NCBI RefSeq assembly: GCF_023701485.1
Contig: NZ_JAMQBK010000011.1
Span: forward strand, 1 to 64,000
Origin: Aporhodopirellula aestuarii
GTDB lineage: Bacteria; Planctomycetota; Planctomycetia; Pirellulales; Pirellulaceae
Direction: 5' to 3'
Length of the DNA: 64,000 nt
In this document: in pieces, positions 45,255 through 54,983 of the stretch
How the letters are laid out: each line of letters starts with the position of its first letter
Numbering within the stretch: the stretch's first letter is position 1
Position numbers and translations under genes: made by a program
Notes under the pieces: generated by a model
What the model saw: the letters and a program-made list of their open reading frames with translations, nothing else
What the model was told of the DNA's origin: nothing
Database searches by the model: none

Positions 45255-45668
45255 AGATAATTACCTCTTGATTTGAAATGCGAGTTTTGAACGGTTGATG
45301 CATAAAGATGAAACGCTTTGCCAATAGGCGAAACAGGTAATCAGACGCCTTTCGGGTGTCTCTGCGGTGGAGTGTTGATCCTTGTGCCGGCTGAATCTGA
45401 AAAAAGTCGACGAAATCCACTTGCACGCAACCGTCTTTACCAAGATGATGTAATAATTATTACTCGTCTAGTCCAAGTTGTGGATGCTACTTCGAAAGGA
45501 CTTGATGGTGCCCCGCCCCGTTTGTGTATCCCAGCGAAATCGCAAGATGAATTTGATGACGCCGCAATCAGCTTCACGCCCACCCGAGATGGTAGCGGAA
45601 AACCGACCGGTAGAGCGATTTGGGGACCGTTTTACAGAGCCGTCACGCGTCGGTTTACGAGGTGGTAT
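45255..45668. other. Divergent control region
   Basis: This 414-base stretch lies between GH88 (minus) and phosphomannose isomerase (plus). It holds the palindrome at 45450-45463. An open frame continuing upstream of the isomerase ATG into this region (from 45318) has no domain sequence and the well-placed GAGGTGG before 45669 marks the real start. Confidence 0.5.
45450..45463. promoter_or_regulatory. Perfect palindrome, candidate operator
   Basis: GTAATAATTATTAC is a perfect 14-base inverted repeat in the middle of the divergent region, in a much more AT-rich setting than its surroundings. It may be bound by a dimeric regulator of both uronate operons; the regulator is not identified. Confidence 0.4.
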
Positions 45669-46775
45669 ATGAAAAATTTGCCGCTCCAACTGACACCCAA
45701 TTACGCGTGGCGGAGTTACTTGGGAGGTTCGCGTCTGCGTGAGTTTCGCAAGGAAGCTGCCGGCGATGACGACCATTTCCCTGAAGATTGGCTCGCCTCG
45801 ACATCGCGGGCGCGAAACGGCGAGCATCAACAGCGAGAGGACGAGGGAGTCTCGCACGTAACGGTAGACGGAAACGACATCGCTTTGACCGATCTGATTA
45901 CCTCGGAACCGGCGTGGTTCTGGGGAAATCAGACGCCGCCGGTCGATGAACCCGGACAGATCGGCGTGTTGATCAAATTGCTCGACGCTGGCGTCCGTCT
46001 TCACTTGCAGGCACATCCCAATCGCGAGTTTGTAAAGCAGCGTTTTGGCGGCAACGCTGGCAAGACCGAATGTTGGTACATCCTTTCTGTCCGTGACGAG
46101 AACGCATACGTCTACCTCGGTTTTCAGCATCCGCCAACACAACAAGCGTGGGCGAAGATGGTACGCGAACAAGATCTCGAAGGCATGCGGGGCTGCTTTG
46201 AAAAGATTCCCGTCAAGCCGGGCGATTGCCTGATGGTTCCCTCGGGCACACCACACGCGATCGGCGAAGGGATCTTCATGATCGAACTGCAAGAGCCGAC
46301 CGACTGGGTCGTGCGATGTGAGTTCAGCGCAGGCGGACATGTCCTCGAACACAACGCCCGCTTCATGGGACTCGAGCTAGATGACGTGTTGTCGATGTTC
46401 GACTACCGCGAGCATCCACTCGCGTCGCTCGAGGAGTCATTGATACAGCGACCCCATGTCATAAGGACGACGGATGCTTTCACCGAGGAGCGGGTCATCG
46501 ATTCGAGGCATCAGGATTTTTTCCGGCTGCGCCGCTTCACTGGAAGCGGAGCCGCGGACTGGGTGGGAGGCGAACCGATGGTTTTGATCGCCCTCGCGGG
46601 ATCGGGAACGCTCAATGACGCAGCAATTTCCGCCGGTGAAACCTGGCTATTGCCTGGGGCGTCGGAGCAGTGGGATTGGCGTCCATCGACTTGCAAGCCT
46701 GGCAATGCCGCTTCATCGGCCACCGAGAAATGGTCGCTTTTGTTAGCTCAGCCTCCTCTACGACCAACACCTTAA
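45669..46775 (+). CDS. manA: Class I mannose-6-phosphate isomerase (ManA-like)
   Basis: About 368 residues, cytoplasmic. Type I phosphomannose isomerase landmarks are LHLQAHPNREFVKQ (zinc-binding QxH), KTECWYIL, VPSGTPHAIGEG and FMIELQEPTDWVVRCEF; the C-terminal domain is a cupin-like sandwich. It interconverts mannose-6-phosphate and fructose-6-phosphate, or an analogous sugar phosphate. ATG at 45669 is supported by GAGGTGG 5 bases upstream. The gene leads the plus-strand group with the symporter, SDR and lyase, though 150 bases separate it from the symporter; its relation to uronate use is not obvious. Confidence 0.85.
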   Translation: MKNLPLQLTPNYAWRSYLGGSRLREFRKEAAGDDDHFPEDWLASTSRARNGEHQQREDEGVSHVTVDGNDIALTDLITSEPAWFWGNQTPPVDEPGQIGVLIKLLDAGVRLHLQAHPNREFVKQRFGGNAGKTECWYILSVRDENAYVYLGFQHPPTQQAWAKMVREQDLEGMRGCFEKIPVKPGDCLMVPSGTPHAIGEGIFMIELQEPTDWVVRCEFSAGGHVLEHNARFMGLELDDVLSMFDYREHPLASLEESLIQRPHVIRTTDAFTEERVIDSRHQDFFRLRRFTGSGAADWVGGEPMVLIALAGSGTLNDAAISAGETWLLPGASEQWDWRPSTCKPGNAASSATEKWSLLLAQPPLRPTP

Positions 46776-46925
46776 GGCCAAACCGGGAAGGATGGGGGAC
46801 GTCTTCAAGGCGTTCAGGATCTATCCCGCAACCGACCAATATCGCGACGAATTCTGCTGCGAAATGACTACGAAGACACCGTGAAATCGCAGCAAAAACG
46901 CTGGTAGCGTATTTAGGAAATACTC

Positions 46926-48677
46926 ATGCTGACCGTCTATGACTACGCAGTAATCGCATTCTTTTTTGCATTCATGCTGGCGCTTGGTCCGATCTTCAAG
47001 CACTTCAGCAAGGACGACAGCGACTTTTTCCGCGGCGGCGGTCAGATGCTCTGGTGGATGGTCGGAGGATCAGCGTTCATGACGCAGTTCAGCGCGTGGA
47101 CCTTTACCGGTGCTGCTAGCAAAGCGTACGAAGACGGTACGCTCGTTGCGTTGATCTTTTTCGCCAATGCTGTTGGTTTTTTTCTGAACTATGCATGGTT
47201 CGCTCCGCGTTTTCGCCGGATGCGATTGGTCTCACCAATCGAAGCGGTGCGTGAGCGTTTCGGACCCGTCAACGAGCAAGTCTTTACTTGGCTGCAGATT
47301 CCAATGAGTCTCGTCTACGCCGCAATCTGGCTGAACGGACTCGCGGTGTTTGCGTCGGCCGTGTTCGGCTTTGATATGCAGCAGACGATTTGGGGCGTCG
47401 GTCTCGTGGTCATTGTACTGTCGGTGGCCGGCGGTTCATGGGCGATCGTTGCAGGCGACTTTGTGCAGTTATTGATTCTGATGGCAGTATCCATCGTGAC
47501 CGCGGTCATGGTGCTCGGTCATGCCGATATTGGAGGGCTGTCTGGTCTGATCGAAAAGGTGCCGAGCCATCACTTCAACTGGACCGAGGTAGCCCGTCCG
47601 CAGATCATTTGGTTTTGGGTGATCGCTACGTTTGTGAAGCAATTCTTGATCCTCAACAACATGCAAGATTCGTATCGTTATCTAGGCGTCAAGAACGAAC
47701 ACCAGTCGCGTAAAGCGGCATTGCTCGCCTCGGGGTTGATGGTGGTCGGGCCGTTGATTTGGTTCATCCCGCCGATGGCAGCTCGCGTGTTGAGCCCCGA
47801 TCTCGCGGTGGAATTTCCAACGCTTAAGAACCCCGCTGAGGCATCGTACATTTTTGCGGCGATGAATGTGCTTCCGATCGGAATGATGGGGCTTCTCGTC
47901 TGTGGCCTGTTCGCGGCAACGATATCGTCGATGGACAGCGGACTGAATCGCAATGCAGGCATCTTTGTTCGATGTTTTTACCATCGGGTTAAACCCGAAT
48001 CTTCTTCAAAGCACCTGCTTGTGGTCGGACAAGTGATGTCGGGGCTGTTCGGTGTCATGATCATCGTGATTGCGATCTATATCAGCAAACTGGAAGATTT
48101 GGACCTGTTCAACGCAATGCTGTTGTTCAGCGGTTTGATTGCGATTCCGTATGTCATTCCGTTGGTGTGGGGCTTGATTCTGAAGAACACACCGCCGTGG
48201 TCGGGGTGGAGCACTGTGCTGATTGGCCTGCTCGTGTCACTTTCGATCAAATACTGGATCGATCCGGTCTGGTTTAGCAACATGTTCGGATTCGATTCCG
48301 AGATGAGCACCCGTGAAACCAACGACTACTATTACTTTTTCGGTATCTTCGCGAATGTTGTGATCTGCTCGGTTTGGTTCTTGTTCACGTCGCTGTTCAA
48401 TCGATCGGCGAGTCCTGAGCACCATGAGCGGGTGGAGAAATTTTTTGCTTCGATGCGGACACCGATTGACTTTGCACGTGAAATTGGCGAAGCGAAGGAT
48501 CAAGTGCAATCGAAGACCTTGGCGGTCCTGTGTTTCATCTACGGCGGTTTCGTCGCATTGATGTCGCTCGTTCCCAACTTGCCCAGCGGACGGATCGCGT
48601 TCCTGTTCTGCGGAGCGTTAATCGGCGGCGTCGGATTCTTACTTTACCGAGCATCTAAGAAGGAAACTTCCACTTGA
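46926..48677 (+). CDS. Sodium/solute symporter (SSS family)
   Basis: 583 residues with about 13-14 hydrophobic helices. The N-terminal half shows FFRGGGQMLWWMVGGSAFMT and QFSAWTFTGAASKAYEDG, the sodium-site region of SSS carriers, then EAVRERFGPVNEQVFTW and GGSWAIVAGDFVQLLILMAV; SSMDSGLNRNAGI is the conserved late motif. It should import a sugar, sugar acid or short oligosaccharide with sodium across the inner membrane. Known alginate systems use a related SSS carrier for unsaturated monouronate, which fits the lyase and SDR downstream. Its stop overlaps the next start. Confidence 0.9.
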   Translation: MLTVYDYAVIAFFFAFMLALGPIFKHFSKDDSDFFRGGGQMLWWMVGGSAFMTQFSAWTFTGAASKAYEDGTLVALIFFANAVGFFLNYAWFAPRFRRMRLVSPIEAVRERFGPVNEQVFTWLQIPMSLVYAAIWLNGLAVFASAVFGFDMQQTIWGVGLVVIVLSVAGGSWAIVAGDFVQLLILMAVSIVTAVMVLGHADIGGLSGLIEKVPSHHFNWTEVARPQIIWFWVIATFVKQFLILNNMQDSYRYLGVKNEHQSRKAALLASGLMVVGPLIWFIPPMAARVLSPDLAVEFPTLKNPAEASYIFAAMNVLPIGMMGLLVCGLFAATISSMDSGLNRNAGIFVRCFYHRVKPESSSKHLLVVGQVMSGLFGVMIIVIAIYISKLEDLDLFNAMLLFSGLIAIPYVIPLVWGLILKNTPPWSGWSTVLIGLLVSLSIKYWIDPVWFSNMFGFDSEMSTRETNDYYYFFGIFANVVICSVWFLFTSLFNRSASPEHHERVEKFFASMRTPIDFAREIGEAKDQVQSKTLAVLCFIYGGFVALMSLVPNLPSGRIAFLFCGALIGGVGFLLYRASKKETST

Positions 48678-49429
48678 AAAATAAACTCCATGGCAAACGT
48701 GCGTTGGTCACCGCCGGCGTGCAAGGAATCGGATTGGCGATCAGTCGAGCGTTGTTGGATGAAGGATGTCAGGTCGCGGTGCACTATTTCTCGTCCGCCG
48801 ATGCGGCGACAGAACTCAGAAACGAATACGGTGGGCGGGTGCATGCATTTCAAGCCGACCTGACAGACCCGGCGCAAGCAAAGCAAACGGTGGAGGCCGC
48901 CATTGAAGCTTTGGGGGGGCTCGACGTTTTGGTCAATAATGCAGGTTCGTTGGTAGCTCGACGAAATCTCGACGAAGTCGACATGAGTTTTTGGCAAACG
49001 GTCCTCGACGTCAACGTGACCTCGATGATGAACGTTACCAAGTTTTCTGCGCCTGCGTTGCGGAAGGCAAACGGTGCGAGCATCGTGAATCTCGCTTCGT
49101 TGGCCGGACGTAAGGGCGGGCACGCCGGTTCGCTCGTTTACTCAACTGCCAAAGGCGCTGTGCTGACGATGACCCGCGCATTGTCCGCCGAGTTGGGGCG
49201 CGACGGCGTGCGGGTGAACGCTCTCGCTCCCGGCCTGATTCTCGAGACGAGTTTTCATAACACCCACACGACCAAGGAATCGGCCGACGCCACGATTGCG
49301 CAAATCCCGATCGGACGCGCAGGCAATCCTAACGATGTCGCTCACGCGGCGGTCTTTTTAGCCGAACAGTTCGACGGATTTATTACCGGATCAACACTCG
49401 ATATCAACGGTGGAGTTTATTGCGCATGA
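48674..49429 (+). CDS. Short-chain dehydrogenase/reductase 2
   Basis: 251 residues, classical SDR: RALVTAGVQGIGLAISRALL, NNAG, and catalytic VYSTAKGAVL (Tyr/Lys). It starts at a TTG that overlaps the symporter stop as TTGA, and ends overlapping the next gene as ATGA, so the three genes are translationally coupled. By analogy with alginate loci it may reduce the open-chain 4-deoxy-erythro-hexoseulose uronate to 2-keto-3-deoxygluconate, but this is inferred from context only. Confidence 0.85.
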   Translation: MKNKLHGKRALVTAGVQGIGLAISRALLDEGCQVAVHYFSSADAATELRNEYGGRVHAFQADLTDPAQAKQTVEAAIEALGGLDVLVNNAGSLVARRNLDEVDMSFWQTVLDVNVTSMMNVTKFSAPALRKANGASIVNLASLAGRKGGHAGSLVYSTAKGAVLTMTRALSAELGRDGVRVNALAPGLILETSFHNTHTTKESADATIAQIPIGRAGNPNDVAHAAVFLAEQFDGFITGSTLDINGGVYCA

Positions 49430-51705
49430 AGATACTCATTATCAAACCGAATGAATTTAACGGATCATCCCATGGGGGAATTCGCCCAGACTTGAGTGCG
49501 CGCTCTTGGCGGAATGCTATAGCGAGTTCCGTTACGGCTTTAGTCGCGTGTTTGCTCATGTCGGTGACGAGTCACGCGGTGGAAAAAGCAAACTATGAAT
49601 CCTACAACGGCTTCACATGCTATTCGGTTCCAAAATTGCCGGGTAAAGAAACGCACCCGTCGCTCTGGTTCCGCGCCGAAGACGCTGAAACGCTGCGTGC
49701 TAAGAAAGACCGAGACGAACAGGCCGCGCGTTTGTGGAAACAGATCGCCGAAAGCGAATTCCTGACGATGGATCTGATGCCGACCCCATCGGCCAATGAT
49801 GACAAGAATCCGATTCACAAGTACTACGGCTACATGTCGCAAGCCGCCAAATATTCCGGCTTTATGATCTGGATGAGCGAAGATCCGGCGGAGCAAAAAG
49901 GTTGGATCGACCGCACGGTAGCTTTGCTCAACCGCGCCTACGACGGACCGATTTATCTACTTGACCCAAAACAGAAGGGCGGTCCGACCGATGAAATTTA
50001 TCTCGGTACGTGGCTTCAGAACTACGCATCTGCGTACGACTGGGTGCAACCGTTCCTCACCGAAGCACAGGACAAGGGAATTCGCGAGAAATTGATTAAA
50101 CAGGCCGACTGGATGGGAAAAAATATCTATAAGTGGTCGTCACGCCCCCATAACCACCTGTCCAAACCTGCTTGGGGATTGGGGTCGGCGGCTCTTACGC
50201 TGTGCGAAGAAAAAGACGCTTACAGTTGGCTCGGTGTCGCGTTGGCGGCAGGCAACGACAACACACGCTACTTCTTCAGCGGCGACGGCATCTACCGCGA
50301 GGGATCGCATTACATGATCTTCAGTTGGACAAATTTTCTGCCCTTCATGATCCACTACAACAATGTTTCAGGTGTCAACCAGTTCCAAGAATTTCAGCCT
50401 TTGATGGAGTGGGGCGTGGCGGTGCGTAACAGCATGGGATGGCTACCGAATATTGAAGACTCGTTCATTCGGCCGTTCCCGGCACACATGGCTGCGTCGA
50501 TGTACAAAGGCAGTTCGACTTACCTGCACAGTTCTGCGCCGCTCGCGGAAATCATGATGTGGGCGTGGAACACGACCGATATGACGCCGTTTGATGAGGC
50601 ACTCGAGCGGACCGGCTACAACTACACCGGTGCCTCATGGGACGACTCGTTGCCGCTCGACGAATACTTAACGTATGACCCGTCGATCAAGTCCACGGCC
50701 CCCGATGTATCGCCGACGGTTTTTCTCGACGGTGGACAGAGCATCTTCCGCAACACGTGGAAAACCAGCGATCCCGCCGGGCGTTATCTACTGTTCCAGG
50801 GTGTGGCGGAAGCTGACAACCATCAGCATGCCGAGCACCTCAGCTTTATCATCTCGGCAGAAAATCAGATGATGGCCTCTGATGCCGGATATAGCCGCGC
50901 GAGCTATTCCGAAAAGATCCGTACCGAGTGGTACAACCAGGCCGCAGCACATAACGTGGTCACGCTCGACGGCATGGCTCCGGTCGACATTGCAGAAAAC
51001 GTTACGCCGGTATCACGTCACCGCATCGACACCACGTTCTTTGATTTCGAAGAGAAAGAGGCTCCCTACCCGTCCGGCGGCAAACTGCGTCGCGCGGTTG
51101 CCTTTCCCGGCGAGTCGTATTTTGTTGTCGCTGATATCGTCAGTTCCCCGCATGAAGCGGAAGCGGTGGCGTTGTTGCATGGAGGCCGAGCAACGATGAA
51201 TGGTGACGGAAATTACCGCGTTTGGAACTATGAAGACGACACCTATGGTCCTGCGGCGCATCTGCACGTATGGACGTTTGGATCAGCCGATAACTTCAAG
51301 ATTGAAAATGCGATGGGCGAACTCACCTACCTGAAGGGTGACTTTGATGAGTTCCCGTGCACGAAAGCCCGCGGAACGGACGCCGAGCAGGTGTTCCTGC
51401 AAATCCTTTTCCCGTCGGCAAAAGGAACGGATCCGCCAAAGGTTTCTTCCGTCAAGAATGGCAAGCAGGTGTTGGTAACGGTTCAGGATGGAAACGTTAC
51501 CGATAGGTTCCTACTGCAACCTGCCAATGCACCGGCGGTGTTCCAAGATTTGGAATCGGACGCGACGTTCGCGTGGGTTCGCGAAGAGGACGGAAGAGTA
51601 ACCAAACTTGCCGTTCGCGAAGCAACCAATCTTAAAGCAAACGGAACCGTCTTCCTTCAGTCGGACGAGCCGCGAACGGGCGCACGCGAGAGAGGAGCAA
51701 AGTGA
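49426..51705 (+). CDS. Heparinase II/III-like polysaccharide lyase
   Basis: About 759 residues. An N-terminal segment (RNAIASSVTALVACLLMSVT) looks like a signal peptide set unusually far in (about 30-52). The alpha/alpha toroid carries SSRPHNHLSKPAWGLG (active-site Asn-His) and DGIYREGSHYMIFSW (catalytic Tyr region); the beta-sandwich carries ADNHQHAEHLSFIISAENQM, the His-rich metal-site strand. This is the architecture of PL12/15/17/21-type lyases that cut uronate-containing chains and leave unsaturated ends for GH88. Which uronan is cut cannot be said. ATG at 49426 overlaps the SDR stop as ATGA and is preferred to a TTG at 49420. Confidence 0.85.
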   Translation: MKILIIKPNEFNGSSHGGIRPDLSARSWRNAIASSVTALVACLLMSVTSHAVEKANYESYNGFTCYSVPKLPGKETHPSLWFRAEDAETLRAKKDRDEQAARLWKQIAESEFLTMDLMPTPSANDDKNPIHKYYGYMSQAAKYSGFMIWMSEDPAEQKGWIDRTVALLNRAYDGPIYLLDPKQKGGPTDEIYLGTWLQNYASAYDWVQPFLTEAQDKGIREKLIKQADWMGKNIYKWSSRPHNHLSKPAWGLGSAALTLCEEKDAYSWLGVALAAGNDNTRYFFSGDGIYREGSHYMIFSWTNFLPFMIHYNNVSGVNQFQEFQPLMEWGVAVRNSMGWLPNIEDSFIRPFPAHMAASMYKGSSTYLHSSAPLAEIMMWAWNTTDMTPFDEALERTGYNYTGASWDDSLPLDEYLTYDPSIKSTAPDVSPTVFLDGGQSIFRNTWKTSDPAGRYLLFQGVAEADNHQHAEHLSFIISAENQMMASDAGYSRASYSEKIRTEWYNQAAAHNVVTLDGMAPVDIAENVTPVSRHRIDTTFFDFEEKEAPYPSGGKLRRAVAFPGESYFVVADIVSSPHEAEAVALLHGGRATMNGDGNYRVWNYEDDTYGPAAHLHVWTFGSADNFKIENAMGELTYLKGDFDEFPCTKARGTDAEQVFLQILFPSAKGTDPPKVSSVKNGKQVLVTVQDGNVTDRFLLQPANAPAVFQDLESDATFAWVREEDGRVTKLAVREATNLKANGTVFLQSDEPRTGARERGAK

Positions 51706-52184
51706 GTTCGCGTTAGCGTCCCACCGTGAGGTTTCGCAAAAGATCTTTTCACACTGGTGGCAGGTATTGGCCTTAGTCGCAATGAGTCGTAAGACGGCGG
51801 CTCCGAAGGAGACGTGATTGAGTGCCCGTTTTAGCGGAACGGCGCAAGCCGTCCGGTCCCACGATATAAGACGGTTTGCAGGATTGATGCTAGCCGCAAT
51901 GAGTCGCAAGGCGGCGGCTCCGAAGGAGACGTGCTTGAGTGCCCGTCCTAGCGGAACGGCGCAAGCCGTCCGGTTCCACGCTACCAGACGGCTTGCGCCG
52001 TTACACTGCGCTTTCAAAAGGTAATTCACGATCTCTTTGGTTCGAGTAACCCAAGATTGCGGGTTAGATAGCACACAAAGATCGACTGGCAGTCGGGCTT
52101 ACAGATGTGATGTGTGTCCCGAGTACCGACGGCACAAACGATGCCTCATCGAACGTCTTGCTGCGGGAGCTGCAATGCAATCCA
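51706..52184. other. Repeat-rich stretch between converging genes
   Basis: Lies between the ends of the lyase (plus) and PL6 (minus). Apart from the tandem repeat at 51778-52005 I see nothing. A minus-strand open frame at 51511-52074 translates the REP units as repeats of ASRLVAWNRTACAVPL-like peptide and is spurious. Confidence 0.5.
51778..52005. repeat. 117-base tandem duplication carrying two family A REP units
   Basis: CGCAATGAGTCG starts both copies (51778 and 51895, offset 117). Each copy has GGCGGCTCCGAAGGAGACGTG, then TTGAGTGCCCGT and an A-type hairpin (51832-51857 and 51949-51974). The second is followed by an inverted partner (ACCAGACGGCTTGCGCCGTTA at 51983-52003), giving a BIME-like pair. 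Confidence 0.75.
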
Positions 52185-53623
52185 TCACTTCCACTGCGGA
52201 CCAACCGTTTGCTTGGTAGGAAACATCGGATTTTGTGAACCTGGTTCGTCGCATCCGATTGTCGAATACTGTGGTCGGGGATCGCCGTCGATGTCTTCCA
52301 TGACGCTAGACGCGACGGAGGATCGTAATCCTTCGTTTGCGTCAGGACGCAACAAACCGGTCGGATCGCGTTGCCAGGTGACCTTAACCTGACGGCACTT
52401 GAGCGGTTTGTCTTTCGCGTGCGGCAAAGCCTCGGAGACGTTTGCGTTGTCAACAAAACGTATGCTCGAGAGATCTGGTCCGGTGCGCAGGATTTCCCGA
52501 TTCGTCGTGGAAAACAGATTTTGAGCGATCAGAGAGTTGACGGGATAGACTTGCCTGCCCGGTTTTTCGCCCGCTCCGATTTCAAGTGACGAATAGCAGT
52601 CGATGACGGTGTTGTTCAACAATTGCGCGTTTTGGACGGGGCGTACCCGTTGAGCGGGGAGTTCTTGATTCCGCAATAAAGGCAAAGCGCTGCAAGATTG
52701 GAGGTTCCCGTGATGCCTTCAAAATAGTTGTTTCTCACGACGTGATCGTTCCCGATCACACGCACGCCACCCGTGTTTGGCTTGCCGCGTCCAAGGAATA
52801 CGTTTTTCTCAACAAGGCATCGGTGACCGTGGCGTAGCGTCAGGGAGCCGATGCAGGCATCGAACACATTTCGTCGGTAGATGTTCCCGCAGGATTTGCT
52901 GGAGATGATTTCTGCTTCGCCGTCGCAAGCTTCAAAGTAGTTGTCTTCGACGATCGTCTGCGAATCGAACTCAGAGACGTCGCTTGTTCCGACACGAATG
53001 GTTTCACCTCCATTCTCTCCAAGTTCCGGCCGCGGGCCGAAGTGATTGTGATCGATACGGTGGTGGCCGGCCGTCTCGGTCACTCGCACGACCAACGTGG
53101 TGCCCGCATTGGATTTACCGCCGAGGTAACAGTGGTCGATCCGATTGTTCGTTCCGTAAATAGCGAGCCAATGTGTTGACTGGGTTTCCTTCGCTGGGAA
53201 AGTCGGTTGGTCGAAGACACACTGGGTCAAACGGCTGTGCACCGCCAATGACTTACTATCGGCGCGGAACTCGACTGCATCGGAATTTTGGGTGAGGTCG
53301 CGAAACACGAAATCCTTAACGACAACGTGTTGGCCGGAAAATCGGAAACGTGAGGCACCGGTGATGATTGTCTTGCCGGGAGTCCGAGCCTGCACTGTAA
53401 TCGGAGCTTGGGACGTACCAGGAAGGTCTTTTAGCCGGATGTCGACGTCCTTCCATTGTCCTTCAGCGAATGTGATCGTGTCGCCAGCTTTGACGGACTT
53501 CGCAACATCGCTCAGCGAATTTGTGTTTGTGATGAGGTGATCGCCCGCATTTGCCAGCGGGGCAGCCAGTAGAAGCGCCGTAGCGAAAACCGTTTGCAAG
53601 TTTGCATTCATCGAAGTGACCAA
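52185..53623 (-). pseudogene. PL6 family lyase (chondroitinase B/alginate lyase type), frameshifted
   Basis: The N-terminal part (53623 to about 52642, 327 residues) has a signal peptide and the PL6 beta-helix with ENGGETIRVG, NYFEACDGEAEIISSKSCGN (catalytic Lys) and GSLTLRHGHRCLVEK (catalytic Arg), then GIKNSPLNGY. The frame then runs out after eight odd residues. In the next frame the family sequence resumes as PVQNAQLLNNTVIDCYSSLE and continues to 52185. Adding one C to the CCCC run (GGGG at 52638-52641 on the plus strand) restores Y-A-P-V-Q-N and a product of about 478 residues, near the normal size. It is either a true one-base deletion or a sequencing error. Both catalytic residues lie before the break, but the last third of the helix would be lost. 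Confidence 0.82.
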
Positions 53624-53673
53624 ATCACCGCTGACTGAAAAAGAAGGCCAATTTTTGTTGTTGGCGATTGCAT

Positions 53674-53707
53674 AAAAAAACTCGGGCCCTGCACTCAGGG
53701 CCCGAGT
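53674..53707 (-). terminator. Rho-independent terminator of the DUF1559 gene
   Basis: On the minus strand an 11-base perfect stem, ACTCGGGCCCT/AGGGCCCGAGT (53680-53707), with a 6-base loop is followed by a run of seven T (the A-run at 53674-53680 on the plus strand). It lies 29 bases past the DUF1559 stop. Confidence 0.92.
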
Positions 53708-53735
53708 TCACATGGTTACTTCAGGTTAGTGTTCC

Positions 53736-54983
53736 TTAGAAGCTCTCGTCGATGACTTCTTTATTGGCTCGGGTTCCCAGTGAGCCCCACAAGCCGTAGT
53801 GACTCTCGTGGCCCACGAATGAGCTGCTGACCTTGACAGGAGCTTTCGTTTGATTGCCCGCTTCGATCGAATCGGTGACAAACTTGACCGCACCATCTCC
53901 CATCAGCACGTGGCAGCCTCCTTGGTGACGACTGCTAGGCGGCAGGTATCCGGTCGCGTTTACCGCCACGATTGACGCGTCCTGGTCCATCACGTTGGTT
54001 GAGGTCGAAGGAATTTGACTCAAACCGGTGGCAGAGTTCGGCGGAAGGATCGTGTTCATGACTGAGAACACTGGGTTTCCATCGGCCCAACGGTAGCCAC
54101 GAGCTTGCCCTGAGCTGCCTGCTGCTGTCAGTGTCGTGACAGAGCCAACGTCCCAGAATTGAGGGCGAGTCGCGTCTGCGCCGATGCTTACTTGGTTGGG
54201 TGACTGCGACCCGAGATCCATGCCAGTTTTCGGGTTCGTGCGAGTGTCATTGTCACCAAGATCCGTGGTGATCTCACCCGCGATAATCGTGTTGGCGAGA
54301 CCATCCAGTATGTCGCGAAATGCTGTCTTTTGGTGAGGCACGAAGGCACCCCGTTGCGTTGTGCGGGTCGCTAAAGCACGGCTGGAAGTCCGCTCAAGCT
54401 TTTCATTGCAGGCACCGTCGGTTCCGCGGTTGGGGCTGTCCCCTAGACACGCTGCGTAGTTCGTTCGTCCGAATGCGGGCAGTCCGACACCTGGGTCGCT
54501 GGGGCAGCGAAATGCGGGAACTTCCGTTGAATACGGTCCGTAGGTTGCGTTTTCTGGTGTCGGTCCCATTGCTGGCCAAGTTCCAGGCGTGCCGTTGGTG
54601 TTGGGGGCATTAGGGTTGCTGATCTGCTCCCACAGTGCCTGACCTTCGACGAACGGAATGATGCCAACCAGAAAACTCTGTTGCTCGTTATTCTTCGTAA
54701 CGCTCGGAGTCGGCCACCGGTCCGGGCTGATCAACTTACCGCCGCCACCGCTGGCAAATCCACTTGTTCCAGACTTGTGCGTGGGCAGTTGGTTGTATGC
54801 GGAATGGTAGTTGTGAATTCCAAGGCCGAGCTGCTTGAAGTTGTTACTGCAGCTCATCCGTCGTGCCGCTTCACGAGCTGCTTGGACGGCAGGAAGTAAT
54901 AGTCCAACGAGCACGCCAATGATTGCGATGACGACCAGCAATTCGACGAGCGTGAATGCCTGTCGTTTGGAACGTGAGTACAT
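53736..54983 (-). CDS. DUF1559 family pseudopilin-like protein
   Basis: About 415 residues. The N-terminus is a type IV prepilin-like signal: [20 protein letters not shown], cut before Phe10 (with Ala rather than Gly at -1), then [20 protein letters not shown] and a globular domain. The C-terminal motif [18 protein letters not shown] is the H-x-GG-x-x-V-x-x-DG signature of the family. DUF1559 proteins are greatly expanded in planctomycetes and have been linked to polysaccharide uptake or surface structures, though the job of this one is unknown. A strong own terminator and about 1 kb of free upstream DNA suggest it is transcribed alone and perhaps highly. Confidence 0.92.
   Translation of the reverse strand: MYSRSKRQAFTLVELLVVIAIIGVLVGLLLPAVQAAREAARRMSCSNNFKQLGLGIHNYHSAYNQLPTHKSGTSGFASGGGGKLISPDRWPTPSVTKNNEQQSFLVGIIPFVEGQALWEQISNPNAPNTNGTPGTWPAMGPTPENATYGPYSTEVPAFRCPSDPGVGLPAFGRTNYAACLGDSPNRGTDGACNEKLERTSSRALATRTTQRGAFVPHQKTAFRDILDGLANTIIAGEITTDLGDNDTRTNPKTGMDLGSQSPNQVSIGADATRPQFWDVGSVTTLTAAGSSGQARGYRWADGNPVFSVMNTILPPNSATGLSQIPSTSTNVMDQDASIVAVNATGYLPPSSRHQGGCHVLMGDGAVKFVTDSIEAGNQTKAPVKVSSSFVGHESHYGLWGSLGTRANKEVIDESF

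Noticed and set aside
51511-52074. Minus-strand open frame with an internal peptide repeat
   Set aside because: It overlaps the end of the lyase gene and the peptide repeat is simply the translated 117-base tandem DNA repeat.
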